Source: Lojkania enalia (Eukaryota > Ascomycota > Dothideomycetes > Pleosporales). From it: a stretch of DNA of 51,037 nt. The notes under the pieces are model-generated. The model ran no database searches. It was not told the origin of the DNA and saw only the letters and a list, made by a program, of their open reading frames with translations. Shown here piece by piece: positions 25,032 through 35,287 of this stretch. How positions within the stretch are numbered: position 1 is the stretch's first letter; each line of letters starts with the position of its first letter. The translations under genes and the position numbers were made by a program. Location of the stretch: assembly GCA_010094045.1 (NCBI GenBank), contig ML986662.1:164881-215917 (forward strand). Direction: 5' to 3'.

Positions 25032-25596
25032 GGAGTGCGATCTCTAAACGACTTCTCTAGGTGTTCCTTTACTCTTCATTACCAGCTGTATCCGTAGAAT
25101 GTAACTTATTTTACTGTTTCTAGGTTTGCAAGTATTCCATGCGGCATCTTTCTAATCTTCCATACATGAAGTTTCGCAGCTAACGTTTTCTCATAGTCTA
25201 TTGTTTGCATTCATGAAGCTGGACAACACTCTCAGGATGATCTGCAGCTAAGAAGTCTGGGACATGCAGCTACCCGCCCCTCATGTTCAATTCACACTTA
25301 CTCGCTACATATAGCATATGAGGATGCGGGCGCTAGACCGCGAAGCTCTGATTGTTAACTGTCCCCGTTCCGCATACCGAAGACTGTATGCGCTATGAAG
25401 CTATTGCGGGGATGGAAGTTGCCTTCATTTTGCAAATTAATCCTTGGATTGAGTATGCGGCTACTATAGACACGTCGTTTGCCTTGTTTTTGCAGTCCCA
25501 AGACTGCATCCAACGTCGACATGTTTGCCGCCTTTTCCCTGCAGGCCAAAGGCTGTATTAAATAGAATGTTCTAGGTAATACATCCTCACTCTATC
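25032..25596. other. Convergent 3' region with short inverted repeats
   Basis: Lies between the 3' ends of the thioesterase-like gene (+) and the methyltransferase pseudogene (-). About 25372-25560 contains several small hairpins sharing a GCA...TGC outline: GCATAC/GTATGC (25372-25391), TGCAGTC/GACTGCA (25493-25509), and CAGGCC/GGCTG (25541-25555). The last three units share a TTTGCC or TTGCC lead-in at about 25419, 25479 and 25524. A 69-codon open frame across it shows no recognisable domain and is not called. Confidence 0.45.
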
Positions 25597-26742
25597 TTAA
25601 CCATCTGAATTCTTCTTCAGGCCGATCATGAGGAACATAGGCGTAAACAAGCCGTTGCGGCCCGCCTCTGCAATACAGTCTCCACCATGTATCATCTCCT
25701 TGGCCATCGCCGCCGTGCCCTTTCGTACCACGCGACACAACTCCAGAGATCTCAACAAAAGATCAAAGACAACGCGACCTAGCCTCGTCATCCTGGCAAT
25801 ACGTGCCCAATCTGTCACGCCTTGTGAATATTTGGTATCCCCAGCACAAAAATACCACCACGGCTAAGGGTCTTTGTGAGCACAAAGATCTTCCGCCACC
25901 TCGAGATCGAACCCCGCCTTGCGCATAGCATCTGTAGCCTCTCCAGATTTTCTTAGACTTGGTATTCCGTTTCCTCGTTCGATTCCATTGCGGAGGGCAA
26001 TGTGGTGCATGTTATCAGAGTCGAAAGCGGGATCCATCATGACCCATTCGTAAACGCCGAAACGCCCACCGGGCTTGAGAACGCGAAATACTTCAGAGTA
26101 CACGGCGACCAAGCTTGGCGAGTGAACGGTAGCCTCTATCGCGTAAACGGCGTCGAACGAATTATCGGGAAATGGAATTTTCTGCAAAGGTTAGCCATGC
26201 GTAGGCCAGAGTGGCTAGTGAACTTACAAGGAAGTCACCCTGACGATCTCGAAGACGTCTTCGCCAATATTCTGCTTTTGCGCAAATTCCTTCGCCTTTT
26301 CCACTTGATATGCGTGGATGTTCAATCCGACCACTTTGCAATCCGCAAACTTCGCGATCTCCCTTGCCAGGCCACCAAAGCCACAACCTACGTCAAGTAC
26401 GGTCATTTCAGCCTCTAGGCGTAGTCGGTGCGCCATATAGTGTTCCTGGCGGGCCATTGCGCTCGGCTGCGGCTCAGGGCCGAATGGGTAGCGACAGAAA
26501 TGTATCGACTAGCCCCATCCCTCGAGATAGAAATCAGTGGAGTTATCGTAGAAGCTTCCTAGAGTCAGTTCTGCTCAATGGTAATCGCGCTTGTTGCGTC
26601 GCGGTTCTTACTCGTTGACGACCTGGTCATAGTGTTCGCGCCGCCGCTCGTGGCCTTCAATATCGAGAGGGTCATTGGACGGATTTGCCCAGTGCTTGTT
26701 ATAAGCGGCGAAATCTGCGAGCGGTCTTTTGCCTTTCGCCAT
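25597..26742 (-). pseudogene. Sterol 24-C-methyltransferase-like gene, two stops and a frameshift
   Basis: Exons 26742-26612, 26554-26228 and 26181-25597, with introns of 57 bp (GTAAGA...GGAAG) and 46 bp (GTAAGT...TTTGCAG), cover an Erg6-like protein of about 347 residues (Erg6 is about 375-385). Readable parts: STDFYLEGWG near residue 50, SAM-binding motif LDVGCGFGG, YAIEATVHS, LKPGG..GVYEWVM, and the C-terminal sterol-MT domain ending GLFTPMFLMIG. Lesions: TAG at 26511-26509 (codon 59) where Gln is usual (WGQS); a missing base at about 26239-26236, where AGGGTGAC should read Arg-Gly-Asp and the summed exon length is 1043 nt (not a multiple of 3); and TAG at 25866-25864. Both stops can come from CAG by C to T in CpA. 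The likely ancestral role was methylation of a sterol or terpenoid in the same pathway as its neighbours. An alternative GTGACT donor would avoid the frameshift but delete the conserved GDF motif, and the stops would remain. Confidence 0.87.
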
Positions 26743-27329
26743 GGCAGAATCCTCCCTCCAAACAAGATGAAGCGGAGCGCAACTAGGGTGCGAAGCTTTG
26801 TTCAAATAGAAAAAAGGCGGGGATGAAGCAAACCCCCAAAAACCATCCGGCGTCTGTGACACAAAACCTGTGCCGCGTCGCGCAAGTAAGAAGATCTACA
26901 GGTCGCCCCAGTCGCCTTTCTGCCTTGTTTCAGGCGGCACAGTTTATTGAAAACGGGGGCCGAGTTCCCAGGAACATGGAGTCTAATCGGGCAGAAAGAA
27001 CGCAGCCGTTGGCTTTCCCTCGCGCCTGACCCATGTTCATGAGGCAATTTATCCGGTGTTCTGCTTTTCCATTTCAAGGAACCATGTACAAACCACGCGA
27101 AGCAATGCAAGTACATTCAAATGTAGAAATACACAAAGGTGCAGATACCTAAGTATACCAGTGGTCACATGATCAAATCACGTGAGTCGAAGTCTCCCAG
27201 ATGTCAAGATATGTTACGGGTTACACACGAAACAAGCCCATCAAAACGTATGCGGTGAGTAAGAAGGCTTCTCGCAGAGAACAATAAAGCGTTATTTGTA
27301 CACATATATTGTTGCTGAAGGCGCTTCCG
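26743..27329. promoter_or_regulatory. Intergenic region upstream of the methyltransferase pseudogene
   Basis: Between the methyltransferase start and the P450 stop; both run leftward. A CACGTG E-box at 27179-27184 is followed directly by TGAGTCG (27183-27189), an AP-1-like sequence, about 440 bp from the methyltransferase ATG. In-frame codons continue upstream of the chosen ATG (to 26862) but lack homology and are taken as 5' leader. No gene seen. Confidence 0.4.
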
Positions 27330-28410
27330 TTAAGGCGCTTCCATTGCTGAAGACGCTTCATCGGACTTATCAAGCCTCTTTCTCATTCTGAAAGCAACTT
27401 TCCCTACAGGAAGCTGCACCCCTGGGCCATAGCTCCGTTCGTCCATCTGCCATGTCTTTTCATTGCTGAGAATCTCAACGTCAAACCTTTGTATAAAGGA
27501 TATGAATGTGGAGAGAATCTGTTTCTTCGCAATGTGTCGCCCGGGACATGCTCGTGGACCACCACCATACGGGATCCACGATGAAGAGAGCCCGTGAAGG
27601 GAGAAGCTAGGCATATACGAGTCCTGTGGCACGGGACGATTATGCTGTCCCGACACTTTTGGTTGGACACGAGCTTTGTAGGACGGGTCCAATGGGCCGC
27701 TATTTTCGTCGTCAGGGTAGAGTAGAAACCTTTCCGCCCAGAATGTGTCAAGTGGGTATTTCCCTTCGCGTGTATTCCATACTTCTGGATCTTGGTGTGA
27801 AGGATGAGTGGATGCGAGACAGATCTTGTTCCTCGGGATGCGCCAATTATCCCCGAGGATAACATCTTTGTGCGGAAATCGTCGCGTGATATATGCTTCT
27901 GTGCGAAGTCGAAGGGTTTCCGCATATATTGATTGCAGCAGTGGGCATCGAGAAGGATCTTGCGCAATAGATGGTCCGGTCATATCAGTAATCGAAGATC
28001 TCAACGCATTGAGCAACCGCTGATCACGGTACACCTCAAGGACTATCCAAAAGACTGTGGTGATAAAATTGTAATTGGAACTACATATAATGGTCATCAG
28101 CCTATCTTTGTGATGATACGGAAGATTGGTAAGGTCAACTCACACCCAAATAATGCCTAAATATAGAGATGCGATGGCATCCTCATCGAAGCCATCCCAT
28201 GTCTCGAAACAGTGAATTCCATTTTCGGATCTTTTGAATGTTCCAATAGGCTTGAGGAGCTTCCTCATTGTCGCCTTCCGTTAAGCTGAGTGCTTGCCAA
28301 CGCTTTAAAGCACAGAGAAGTTTTCCGCGTGCTTTATGGACCTTCCGAAAAGTGAAGCTCGATAAAGGTTGGTAAAGACTGTCATGGGGATTTTTGGCTA
28401 GTCTGCCGAG
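27330..28410 (-). pseudogene. Cytochrome P450, 3' part only, with frameshift
   Basis: The last exon (28080-27330, 250 codons) is intact. It holds the I-helix tail (FITTVFW), the K-helix ExxR (ETLR), FWAERF, and the haem-binding loop WIPYGGGPRACPG with its Cys. A 63-bp intron (28143-28081, GTGAGT...GTAG) precedes it. Upstream coding is recognisable to about 28400 (KVHKARGKLL, then FDEDAIASL..GIIW), but those two blocks are in different frames, with a one-base excess near 28195-28193. The N-terminal portion, roughly half the protein including the membrane anchor, is absent: similarity stops where a Copia-type leader begins near 28411. The C-terminal half resembles fungal P450s of the CYP7/CYP8-like kind that oxidise steroids or terpenoids, which is only a family impression. 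Confidence 0.85.
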
Positions 28411-28862
28411 CTGTATCAGATATCGACGTACGATATCATGGTCGATATCACGCCGGATATCACGCTGGATATCAGCTGATATACCCCTTTTTCATGTACA
28501 TAAATATGGCCCGCTGGCCATTTTCAATCAACCAGTTCAGCTCCTCATCTCCCTCCCTGAGACAAGATTCGCCTCTCACCACAGTTATGAGCCCGGTTAC
28601 CGCACCAAATTAACTGCAACTCAATTTATATATATTGCGATTAATATCGCTCCTTTTTGTTTAGTGTCGCAATATCGCGATATCATCATCTTTATCGTTT
28701 ACCAACGATCTTTGGGCACTCAGCCATCAGAATTACGTGCAAATTCTGCACTTTGTAAGCCTATCAACACGCTGTATCGCGTTTGAGGCTATTTTATTCT
28801 CCAGTATCGATATATCCCAGCATATTTCTGGTGTTGCAACGGTTGCACACTCCTCTATAGCC
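28411..28862 (+). promoter_or_regulatory. Leader or LTR of Copia-type element, with GATATC array
   Basis: Non-coding sequence between the broken P450 and a Copia gag start. GATATC occurs at 28419, 28432, 28444, 28456 and 28468, plus GATATA at 28478, nearly every 12 bp. A TATA-like ATAAATAT lies near 28500. The position and promoter-like content suit a 5' LTR plus leader. I cannot find its partner LTR or a primer-binding site, so the LTR call is an inference. Confidence 0.5.
28419..28473. repeat. Five GATATC palindromes at about 12-bp spacing
   Basis: Perfect GATATC sites start at 28419, 28432, 28444, 28456 and 28468, separated by 13, 12, 12 and 12 bp, immediately upstream of the presumed element promoter. 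Confidence 0.85.
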
Positions 28863-30550
28863 ATGTCTAAAAAGAAGATACTCAGTACCCCTAGCGATTG
28901 GGAGGATTGGCTCGAGCAGCGTAAACTGACAGCTAGCAGGCTGAGGGTATAGGAATATTTGGATCCAAGCGTACCTCCTGAAGAGGTCAAAATCCATGGG
29001 CCAGAACCTCCCCTCCCTAATATGGGTGAGTTCCGGACCCCGAAGATAAATCCAGAAGGGGAAATAGAAAGATACCCCTCTAGCAGAGTTATGTACGAGG
29101 AGATGACCTTGATATAAACAACAGATTAGAACTGGGCAAGGGACCAGTATAACCGATAAAGGAAGGATTAGATTAAGATCGACGACGCTCTCTATATTAT
29201 ATATAGCGATATCCTAATAATAGTATTACCTTAATATAAAGCAATACTTAGTAATAATATAACTAGCTACGAGATTCTTAGAATCTTATAGGAAAAGTTA
29301 GCGCCTACTATTAAGTTGAGGGAACAACTAATCTAGAAAGAATATTAAGCTGTCCTTAAGTACCCAACTAATAGGGAGGTAGAAAAGTAACTAAATCAGT
29401 AGAATTAGGTAATCTATTATACTAAGGCTACTAGCTTAGTAGAAGTTCAGGGCCTTAAAGTAGAAAAGAATTTTCTTCTAATAGTTGCTAAGAAAGATAA
29501 GATATAGGCGCTAATTTATATAGTACTAATTAACGCTAAAAATAAGCTAGATAGAATTAATTAACCAATTTCTACGATTAAATAATTGGTATACTAATAT
29601 ACTAACTACTATAGATATTTTAATTTATAGAAGGCGCTTAGCTTATTTATAGCTTTATAACGTCTATTAATTCTTTAAGTAAATTCTAATAGTATTATAT
29701 AATAGCTTTAAGAAAAATCTAATTTATAATTATATACTCTACTATTCTACTTCTATAAGAAGTAGTACTTTTAGAATAATTATAAGTACGTAAACAAATT
29801 AATTAGGCTATTTAACTAGGTACTAGATTAAAAAATACTAAAGGCCTAAGAAGATATTTTAGATAGAAATAATTAGATGAAAAAGAATACTCTAAAGGTA
29901 AATATAGAAAAATATAAAAGTTAAAATCTTTATTTAATAATAAAACTTCTATAAAAGCTATTAACCTCTAAAGAAATATCTAGGTAATTTAAAGGGGTAA
30001 TTTTTTAGCAAGTACTACCCCTAAAAAAGAAGATACTAGTATTCTAAATTAATAGATACTTAATTTAGGTTCTAATATTTATATATATAATTCTAAAACT
30101 TTTAGTTAATAAACTATTTAAATAGTAAATTCTAAAGATAAAATTATTATAAAAGGTAATATATATTTTATATTAGAATAGAGTATTATTATAATTATAA
30201 TTAATTCTCCCGCAAGCTTAAAGGATATTAAATTAATAGAAGTTACTTATATCTCTTAGTTATTAACTAATATAATAGCTCTAATTAGAAATAGAAAATA
30301 GGGTATTTAGTTTAACTTAGATAGAAATTACCTTTACTAGTATAATTACTATAATATTATTTATTACTTAAAGTTATTTAATATTTACTAGCTATTAGAT
30401 ATAGATCTAATAAAAAAACTTCTACTTAATTTACTTTCCGGATATAAGATAGTTATAGTAATTAAGAAAAAACTTTTTTATTACTAGTAACTAATATAAA
30501 TTATTTCTTTAGCTAAAATATACTAATTATTAGACTATCTAGATAGAAAT
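28863..30550 (+). pseudogene. Ty1/Copia gag-protease remnant
   Basis: An ATG at 28863 opens a gag-like protein: PSDWEDWLEQRKLTA, then EYLDPSVPPEE, typical of fungal Copia gag. The first stop (TAG, 28950-28952) replaces the Trp expected before EYLDP. Mutations are sparse to about 29100 and dense beyond. Further on, around 30050-30100, LNLGSNIYICNS corresponds to the retroviral-type protease region of Copia (native form D-x-G-S/A). RT is not reached before the inserted 30551-31766 element. This element's insertion removed the 5' end of the P450 gene. Confidence 0.75.
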
Positions 30551-30940
30551 TATTATAGTATTCTTATATTTCTTCTAATATCTATATATAGCGCGCTTAC
30601 TTTAGTATATATACTTTCTTCTTTTCTTTTATCTTCCTACTTACCTTACGTTCATCTTACTTCTTAACTATTCTCTTATATAATACCTAAGATCTGTATA
30701 TAGTATATTATATTAAGTATTAGATAAGCCTTATTGTTCCTACTTATAGCCTCTTATAATATTAGGATAGCTTATCTAGTTATATAATAATAGTAGTTAG
30801 ATAGCTGCTGTAGATTTCTAGATAGAAATTTTTATTATTCTCTATCTAGATTTTTCTTTCTAGTAATATCTAGCCGGAATATTAGTTTAGTAGCTATCTA
30901 GCTGCTTATATAGCAGCAGTAGTAGAAGCTCTAGAACTAA

Positions 30941-31040
30941 CTATCGTCCTCCCTTAATATACTATTATCCTCCCTTAATATACTATCGTCCTCTTTTAAT
31001 ATACTATTGTCCTCCTTTAATACGCTATCGTCCTCTCTCT
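30941..31040. repeat. 21-bp tandem repeat array
   Basis: Units starting CTAT(C/T)(G/A)TCCTC at 30941, 30962, 30983, 31004 and 31025, a constant 21-bp period, with transitions between units. Located inside the non-autonomous LTR element. Confidence 0.88.
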
Positions 31041-31092
31041 ACTATAATCTTCGCTCCTTATTCCGCTAGCTTCTTTCTATACTAGTTTCTTA

Positions 31093-31445
31093 TTCTATTA
31101 GTAATATAATAACTATATTAAGCTTATTTAGTATATTATTTATTATACTAGATACTAGTTCCTATTCTACCGGCTCCTTAAAGAGTTAAATAACTCCCTA
31201 TTCTATTAGTAATATAATAACTATATTAAGTTTATTTAGTATATTATTTATTATACTAGACGCTAGTTTCTGTTCTACTAGCTCCTTAAAGAGTTAAATA
31301 ACTTTCTATTCTATTAATAATATAATAACTATATTAAGCTTATTTAGTATATTACTTATTATACTAGACGCTAGTTCCCTATTCTATTAGTAATATAATA
31401 ACTATATTAAGCTTATTTAGTATATTACTTATTATACTAGACGCT
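31093..31445. repeat. 108-bp tandem repeat array
   Basis: Units begin TTCTATTAGTAATATAATAA at 31093, 31201, 31309 and 31382: two full 108-bp periods and one 73-bp unit lacking a 35-bp piece (the part with GCTCCTTAAAGAGTTAAATA). Unit ends carry TTATACTAGA(C/T)(G/A)CTAG. Confidence 0.85.
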
Positions 31446-33106
31446 AGCTAGCTAGAAATAGTTCTACCCTATATAAAATAGACAACTAGTTATACTAGGT
31501 CCCTATATTACAGCTATAATCGTTAATTGCAGCTACTTTCTAAAGAGAGAGGTACTATTATAGTATCTTTACGTTTTTTCTAATATTTATATATAGTATG
31601 CTTACTTTAATATATATATTTTCTTCTTCTCTTTTATCTTTCTACTTACCTTATATTCAGCTTACTCCTTAGCTATCCTCTTATATAATACCTGAGATTT
31701 ATATATAGTATACTATACTAAGTATTAAATAAGCCTTATTATTTTTACTTATAAATTCTTATAATAGAAATTTAGTATTAGCTCTACTTTAGGTAGCTAA
31801 GGGTATCTAGTTAAATAATTAGGAAGTACTAGTATAGTAAAATTACTATTAGAATATTCTTATATTAGATTCTATACAGATTTAAGCCCTATTAGAGTTA
31901 GGATTAGAAATATTCTATTAATTATATTACTATAATAGATAAATTAAATTCTAAAAATGCTTTAACTCTAGTAACTTAAATATATATAGCCTAGAAAACT
32001 ATAAAGGCTAATATTAAAAAGGCTTAAGATTATATATAATCTATTATTAACTATTACTAGTAACTAATTAATTAGTAGATTAGTAATATAATCTACCTAA
32101 ATACTAAAAACCTTATTATTTAGAGACTAAGCTAAAAGCTATCTAATTAATAGAAGAACTTTTTGAAAGTACTAGAGTAGGTTAAAAACTTATACTATTT
32201 ATAGCTACCTTTAGAGTTAAAAATATATAATATCTTCATACTAAACCTATTATATAAAAACCCCTAGAACCCTCTACTAAAGTAAGAAGTTTTAAAACTA
32301 CCCGCTATCGCTATTAATAGGGTAGAAGAGTAGGAGGTTAAAGAAATACTAGCTAGTAAACTATATTATAAGACCCTTAAATACTATATAAAATAGGTAG
32401 GATATAATTCTAATCTAGTCTAGTATAAATCCTTAAATTTTATAGGTTTATTTTATAAGTTAAGAGCTTTTTATAATAAGTCTCTAAATTAGCTAGAACC
32501 CTTAAGAGTTCTAACTAAATAGATTAAAGTATATAAGAATAGTATAGAGGATATAAATTATCTAGTAGACGATAATATATAAGAGTAAAGTAGTAGATTT
32601 AAAAATTAAATTATAGGCCTAAAATTACTCCTCTATAGTATCTAGAGGGTCTAATAGTAGGTTATTAGATACCTCCTTAGTTTTCTCCTCCTCTACCCTC
32701 CTTCTCTTTTCTTCCCTCTAGACTCCCTCTAAATCTCTCCTATCTTATCTTTAGCTATCTAAGAGTACTATAATATTAGCTTAAAAGCTAGATACTAGAG
32801 CCTTTAAGGCTGAAACCTAATAGAGCAATTTAGTACCCTAGTAGAATAAAACTACCTATATACTAACTATAGAAAGGTTAGCTTTCTAACTCTTTATAAT
32901 CTAGGCTATAAATACTAGACTATAAGTAGACTCTAAAATAGCTTTAAAGGCTACCTTTTTATCCTCTTTATCTCCTATATATTAGGCTACTATCTATAGT
33001 TTAAGATAGCCCTAGAGAACTAGAAACTTCTTATAATAGAAGGGGATTTATAAGTATATTAGTAGTAAATACTCTACTAGTATTAGATATAATTTATACA
33101 GGATTA

Positions 33107-34258
33107 ATATAGTTTATAAGTAAGCTATTAGTATAAGCGAACTATTACTCTACTAAGATTTAAACGATTTAATTATAATAATTATTAACTATATATATAT
33201 ATATATATACTATAGAAAGCGATAGTCTATTAGATTATTTAATACCTACGCTATTAATTTAGTATATTTAAGTATTATAGCTAGACTATTTACAACGCCT
33301 ATAGCTCTATTAAGGCTAGCTACTCTTTTATAGCTAAGTACTCCGATTACGAATTTTCTTATTAATCTACCTCTTAACGTTATTTTAATTAATTATATCC
33401 TTACCTGTAGCTTTTATTAGAATCCCCTACCTCTATAATCGCTTTCTTTTCTATTATTTTCGCTTTATTACTACCTTATTTACTCGCTTAAGGCTCTTAA
33501 TTTAATTAGCTATTAGTACAATCGAATGTATTATTATTATAATACTCTTTTAAAGCTGATTAAAGGCTGCAATAATTAATATAGGTAATAAGTCTTAATA
33601 TTATTAAATCCTACTATAAATTATTATTAATTAAGCCTCTAGTTTATATATATTACTAGGTGTTTTAGTTTTTTAGGGGGTAGTTTCTAATATAGGTAGT
33701 ATTAGTATATATAGTTTAATATTAAGCTTTAATAGTACCGCCTTAAAAGCTTACGCGGATATTAGCTTCTATAATTAATCGATTATAGGCTACTTTAAAG
33801 GCTGGAAGGAAGGTAGTCTTATTAATATAGTTAATATAATCGCGTACTAAGGCTGAGATCTTAATACTATATTTAGCTAATAGTCTATTTACTATAGCTC
33901 GTATGCTATTAATTATAGGCGGAAATCCTTATAAATCCTAATTAAGAATATAGCTAATAAGTACCTCCTCTTCAGTCTTTATAAGCTTCTTTAAATTCGG
34001 CTTATAATTGTATTACGTAGCTATTCCAGCGCGTTAAAGGTAGAGAGTACTTTAAGGGTAGTAAAAAGTTGTTATAGCGCTATTCTCGGTTAAAACTTAA
34101 CCTCGATTAATAGCTAAGATTATAAGAATAATTTATAATTCTTTATAGGTTAATTATATATTACTATATTAAGCTATTATACGTTAATTTAGGTAGGCCG
34201 TTAAAAGTTTAGTAAGATAACAGCTTACTTATACTAACAGCTCGCTTGTAAACTACGT
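33107..34258. mobile_element. Short TIR element, complete copy (1152 bp)
   Basis: Same family as 20918-22064. Ends ATATAGTTTATAAG and, in reverse, ACGTAGTTTACAAG, each with the doubled AAG(T/C)(A/G)AGC motif, flanked by TA at 33105-33106 and 34259-34260. The uninterrupted paralogous site is visible at 49599-49600, confirming the TA target duplication. Confidence 0.83.
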
Positions 34259-34387
34259 TATACTTTTTATTTTATAAGGTATAATACTTATATTTTTTTA
34301 ATTTTAGAGACTAAAAGGTAAATATTATATACTATCTATAGGCGAGTATATATATAGCCTAAAAGTAGATATTCTAGAAGACCTCTA

Positions 34388-34397
34388 NNNNNNNNNN
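34388..34397. other. Assembly gap (10 N)
   Basis: Ten N characters, a conventional placeholder for unknown gap size, flanked by overlapping sequence. Confidence 0.99.
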
Positions 34398-35287
34398 TAA
34401 TTTAATTAGCTATTAGTACAATCGAATGTATTATTATTATAATACTCTTTTAAAGCTGATTAAAGGCTGCAATAATTAATATAGGTAATAAGTCTTAATA
34501 TTATTAAATCCTACTATAAATTATTATTAATTAAGCCTCTAGTTTATATATATTACTAGGTGTTTTAGTTTTTTAGGGGGTAGTTTCTAATATAGGTAGT
34601 ATTAGTATATATAGTTTAATATTAAGCTTTAATAGTACCGCCTTAAAAGCTTACGCGGATATTAGCTTCTATAATTAATCGATTATAGGCTACTTTAAAG
34701 GCTGGAAGGAAGGTAGTCTTATTAATATAGTTAATATAATCGCGTACTAAGGCTAAGATCTTAATACTATACTTAGCTAATAGTCTATTTACTATAGCTC
34801 GTATGCTATTAATTATAGGCGGAAATCCTTATAAATCCTAATTAAGAATATAGCTAATAAGTACCTCCTCTTCAGTCTTTATAAGCTTCTTTAAATTCGG
34901 CTTATAATTGTATTACGTAGCTATTCCAGCGCGTTAAAGGTAGAGAGTACTTTAAGGGTAGTAAAAAGTTGTTATAGCGCTATTCTCGGTTAAAACTTAA
35001 CCTCGATTAATAGCTAAGATTATAAGAATAATTTATAATTCTTTATAGGTTAATTATATATTACTATATTAAGCTATTATACGTTAATTTAGGTAGGCCG
35101 TTAAAAGTTTAGTAAGATAACAGCTTACTTATACTAACAGCTCGCTTGTAAACTACGTTATACTTTTTATTTTATAAGGTATAATACTTATATTTTTTTA
35201 ATTTTAGAGACTAAAAGGTAAATATTATATACTATCTATAGGCGAGTATATATATAGCCTAAAAGTAGATATTCTAGAAGACCTCTA
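34398..35287. repeat. 890-bp duplication across the gap, likely unmerged contig overlap
   Basis: Positions 34398-35287 repeat 33498-34387 at a constant offset of 900, with two differences seen (33855 G/34755 A and 33872 T/34772 C). The left copy ends exactly at the N run and the right copy starts exactly after it. It includes a partial TIR element (to 35158) and 129 bp of LTR. Confidence 0.92.

Larger units (their letters stand above)
30551..31766 (+). mobile_element. Non-autonomous LTR element (TRIM/LARD-like), 1216 bp
   Basis: Two direct repeats, 30551-30761 and 31556-31766, are both 211 bp and aligned throughout, and GAAAT is duplicated outside them (30546-30550 and 31767-31771). The 794-bp interior shows no gag or pol and is largely tandem repeats of 21 bp and 108 bp. 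LTR plus TSD without coding capacity fits a terminal-repeat retrotransposon in miniature or similar derivative. The same LTR family, split, is at 12469-18187. Strand is assigned by that LTR's orientation only. Confidence 0.8.

Noticed and set aside
25352..25561. Open frame between the thioesterase-like gene and the methyltransferase pseudogene
   Set aside because: No homology I recognise, located in a convergent 3' region; the pattern is better described as short inverted repeats.
26182..26240. Alternative GTGACT donor that would rescue the methyltransferase frame
   Set aside because: It removes the conserved GDF motif, is weaker than the adjacent GTAAGT, and does not remove the two stops.
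30941..31445. CRISPR-like array
   Set aside because: Units are contiguous tandem repeats without unique spacers, in a eukaryotic transposon.
34398..35158. A fourth independent copy of the short TIR element
   Set aside because: Near-identical overlap with the sequence before the N gap; treated as an assembly artefact.
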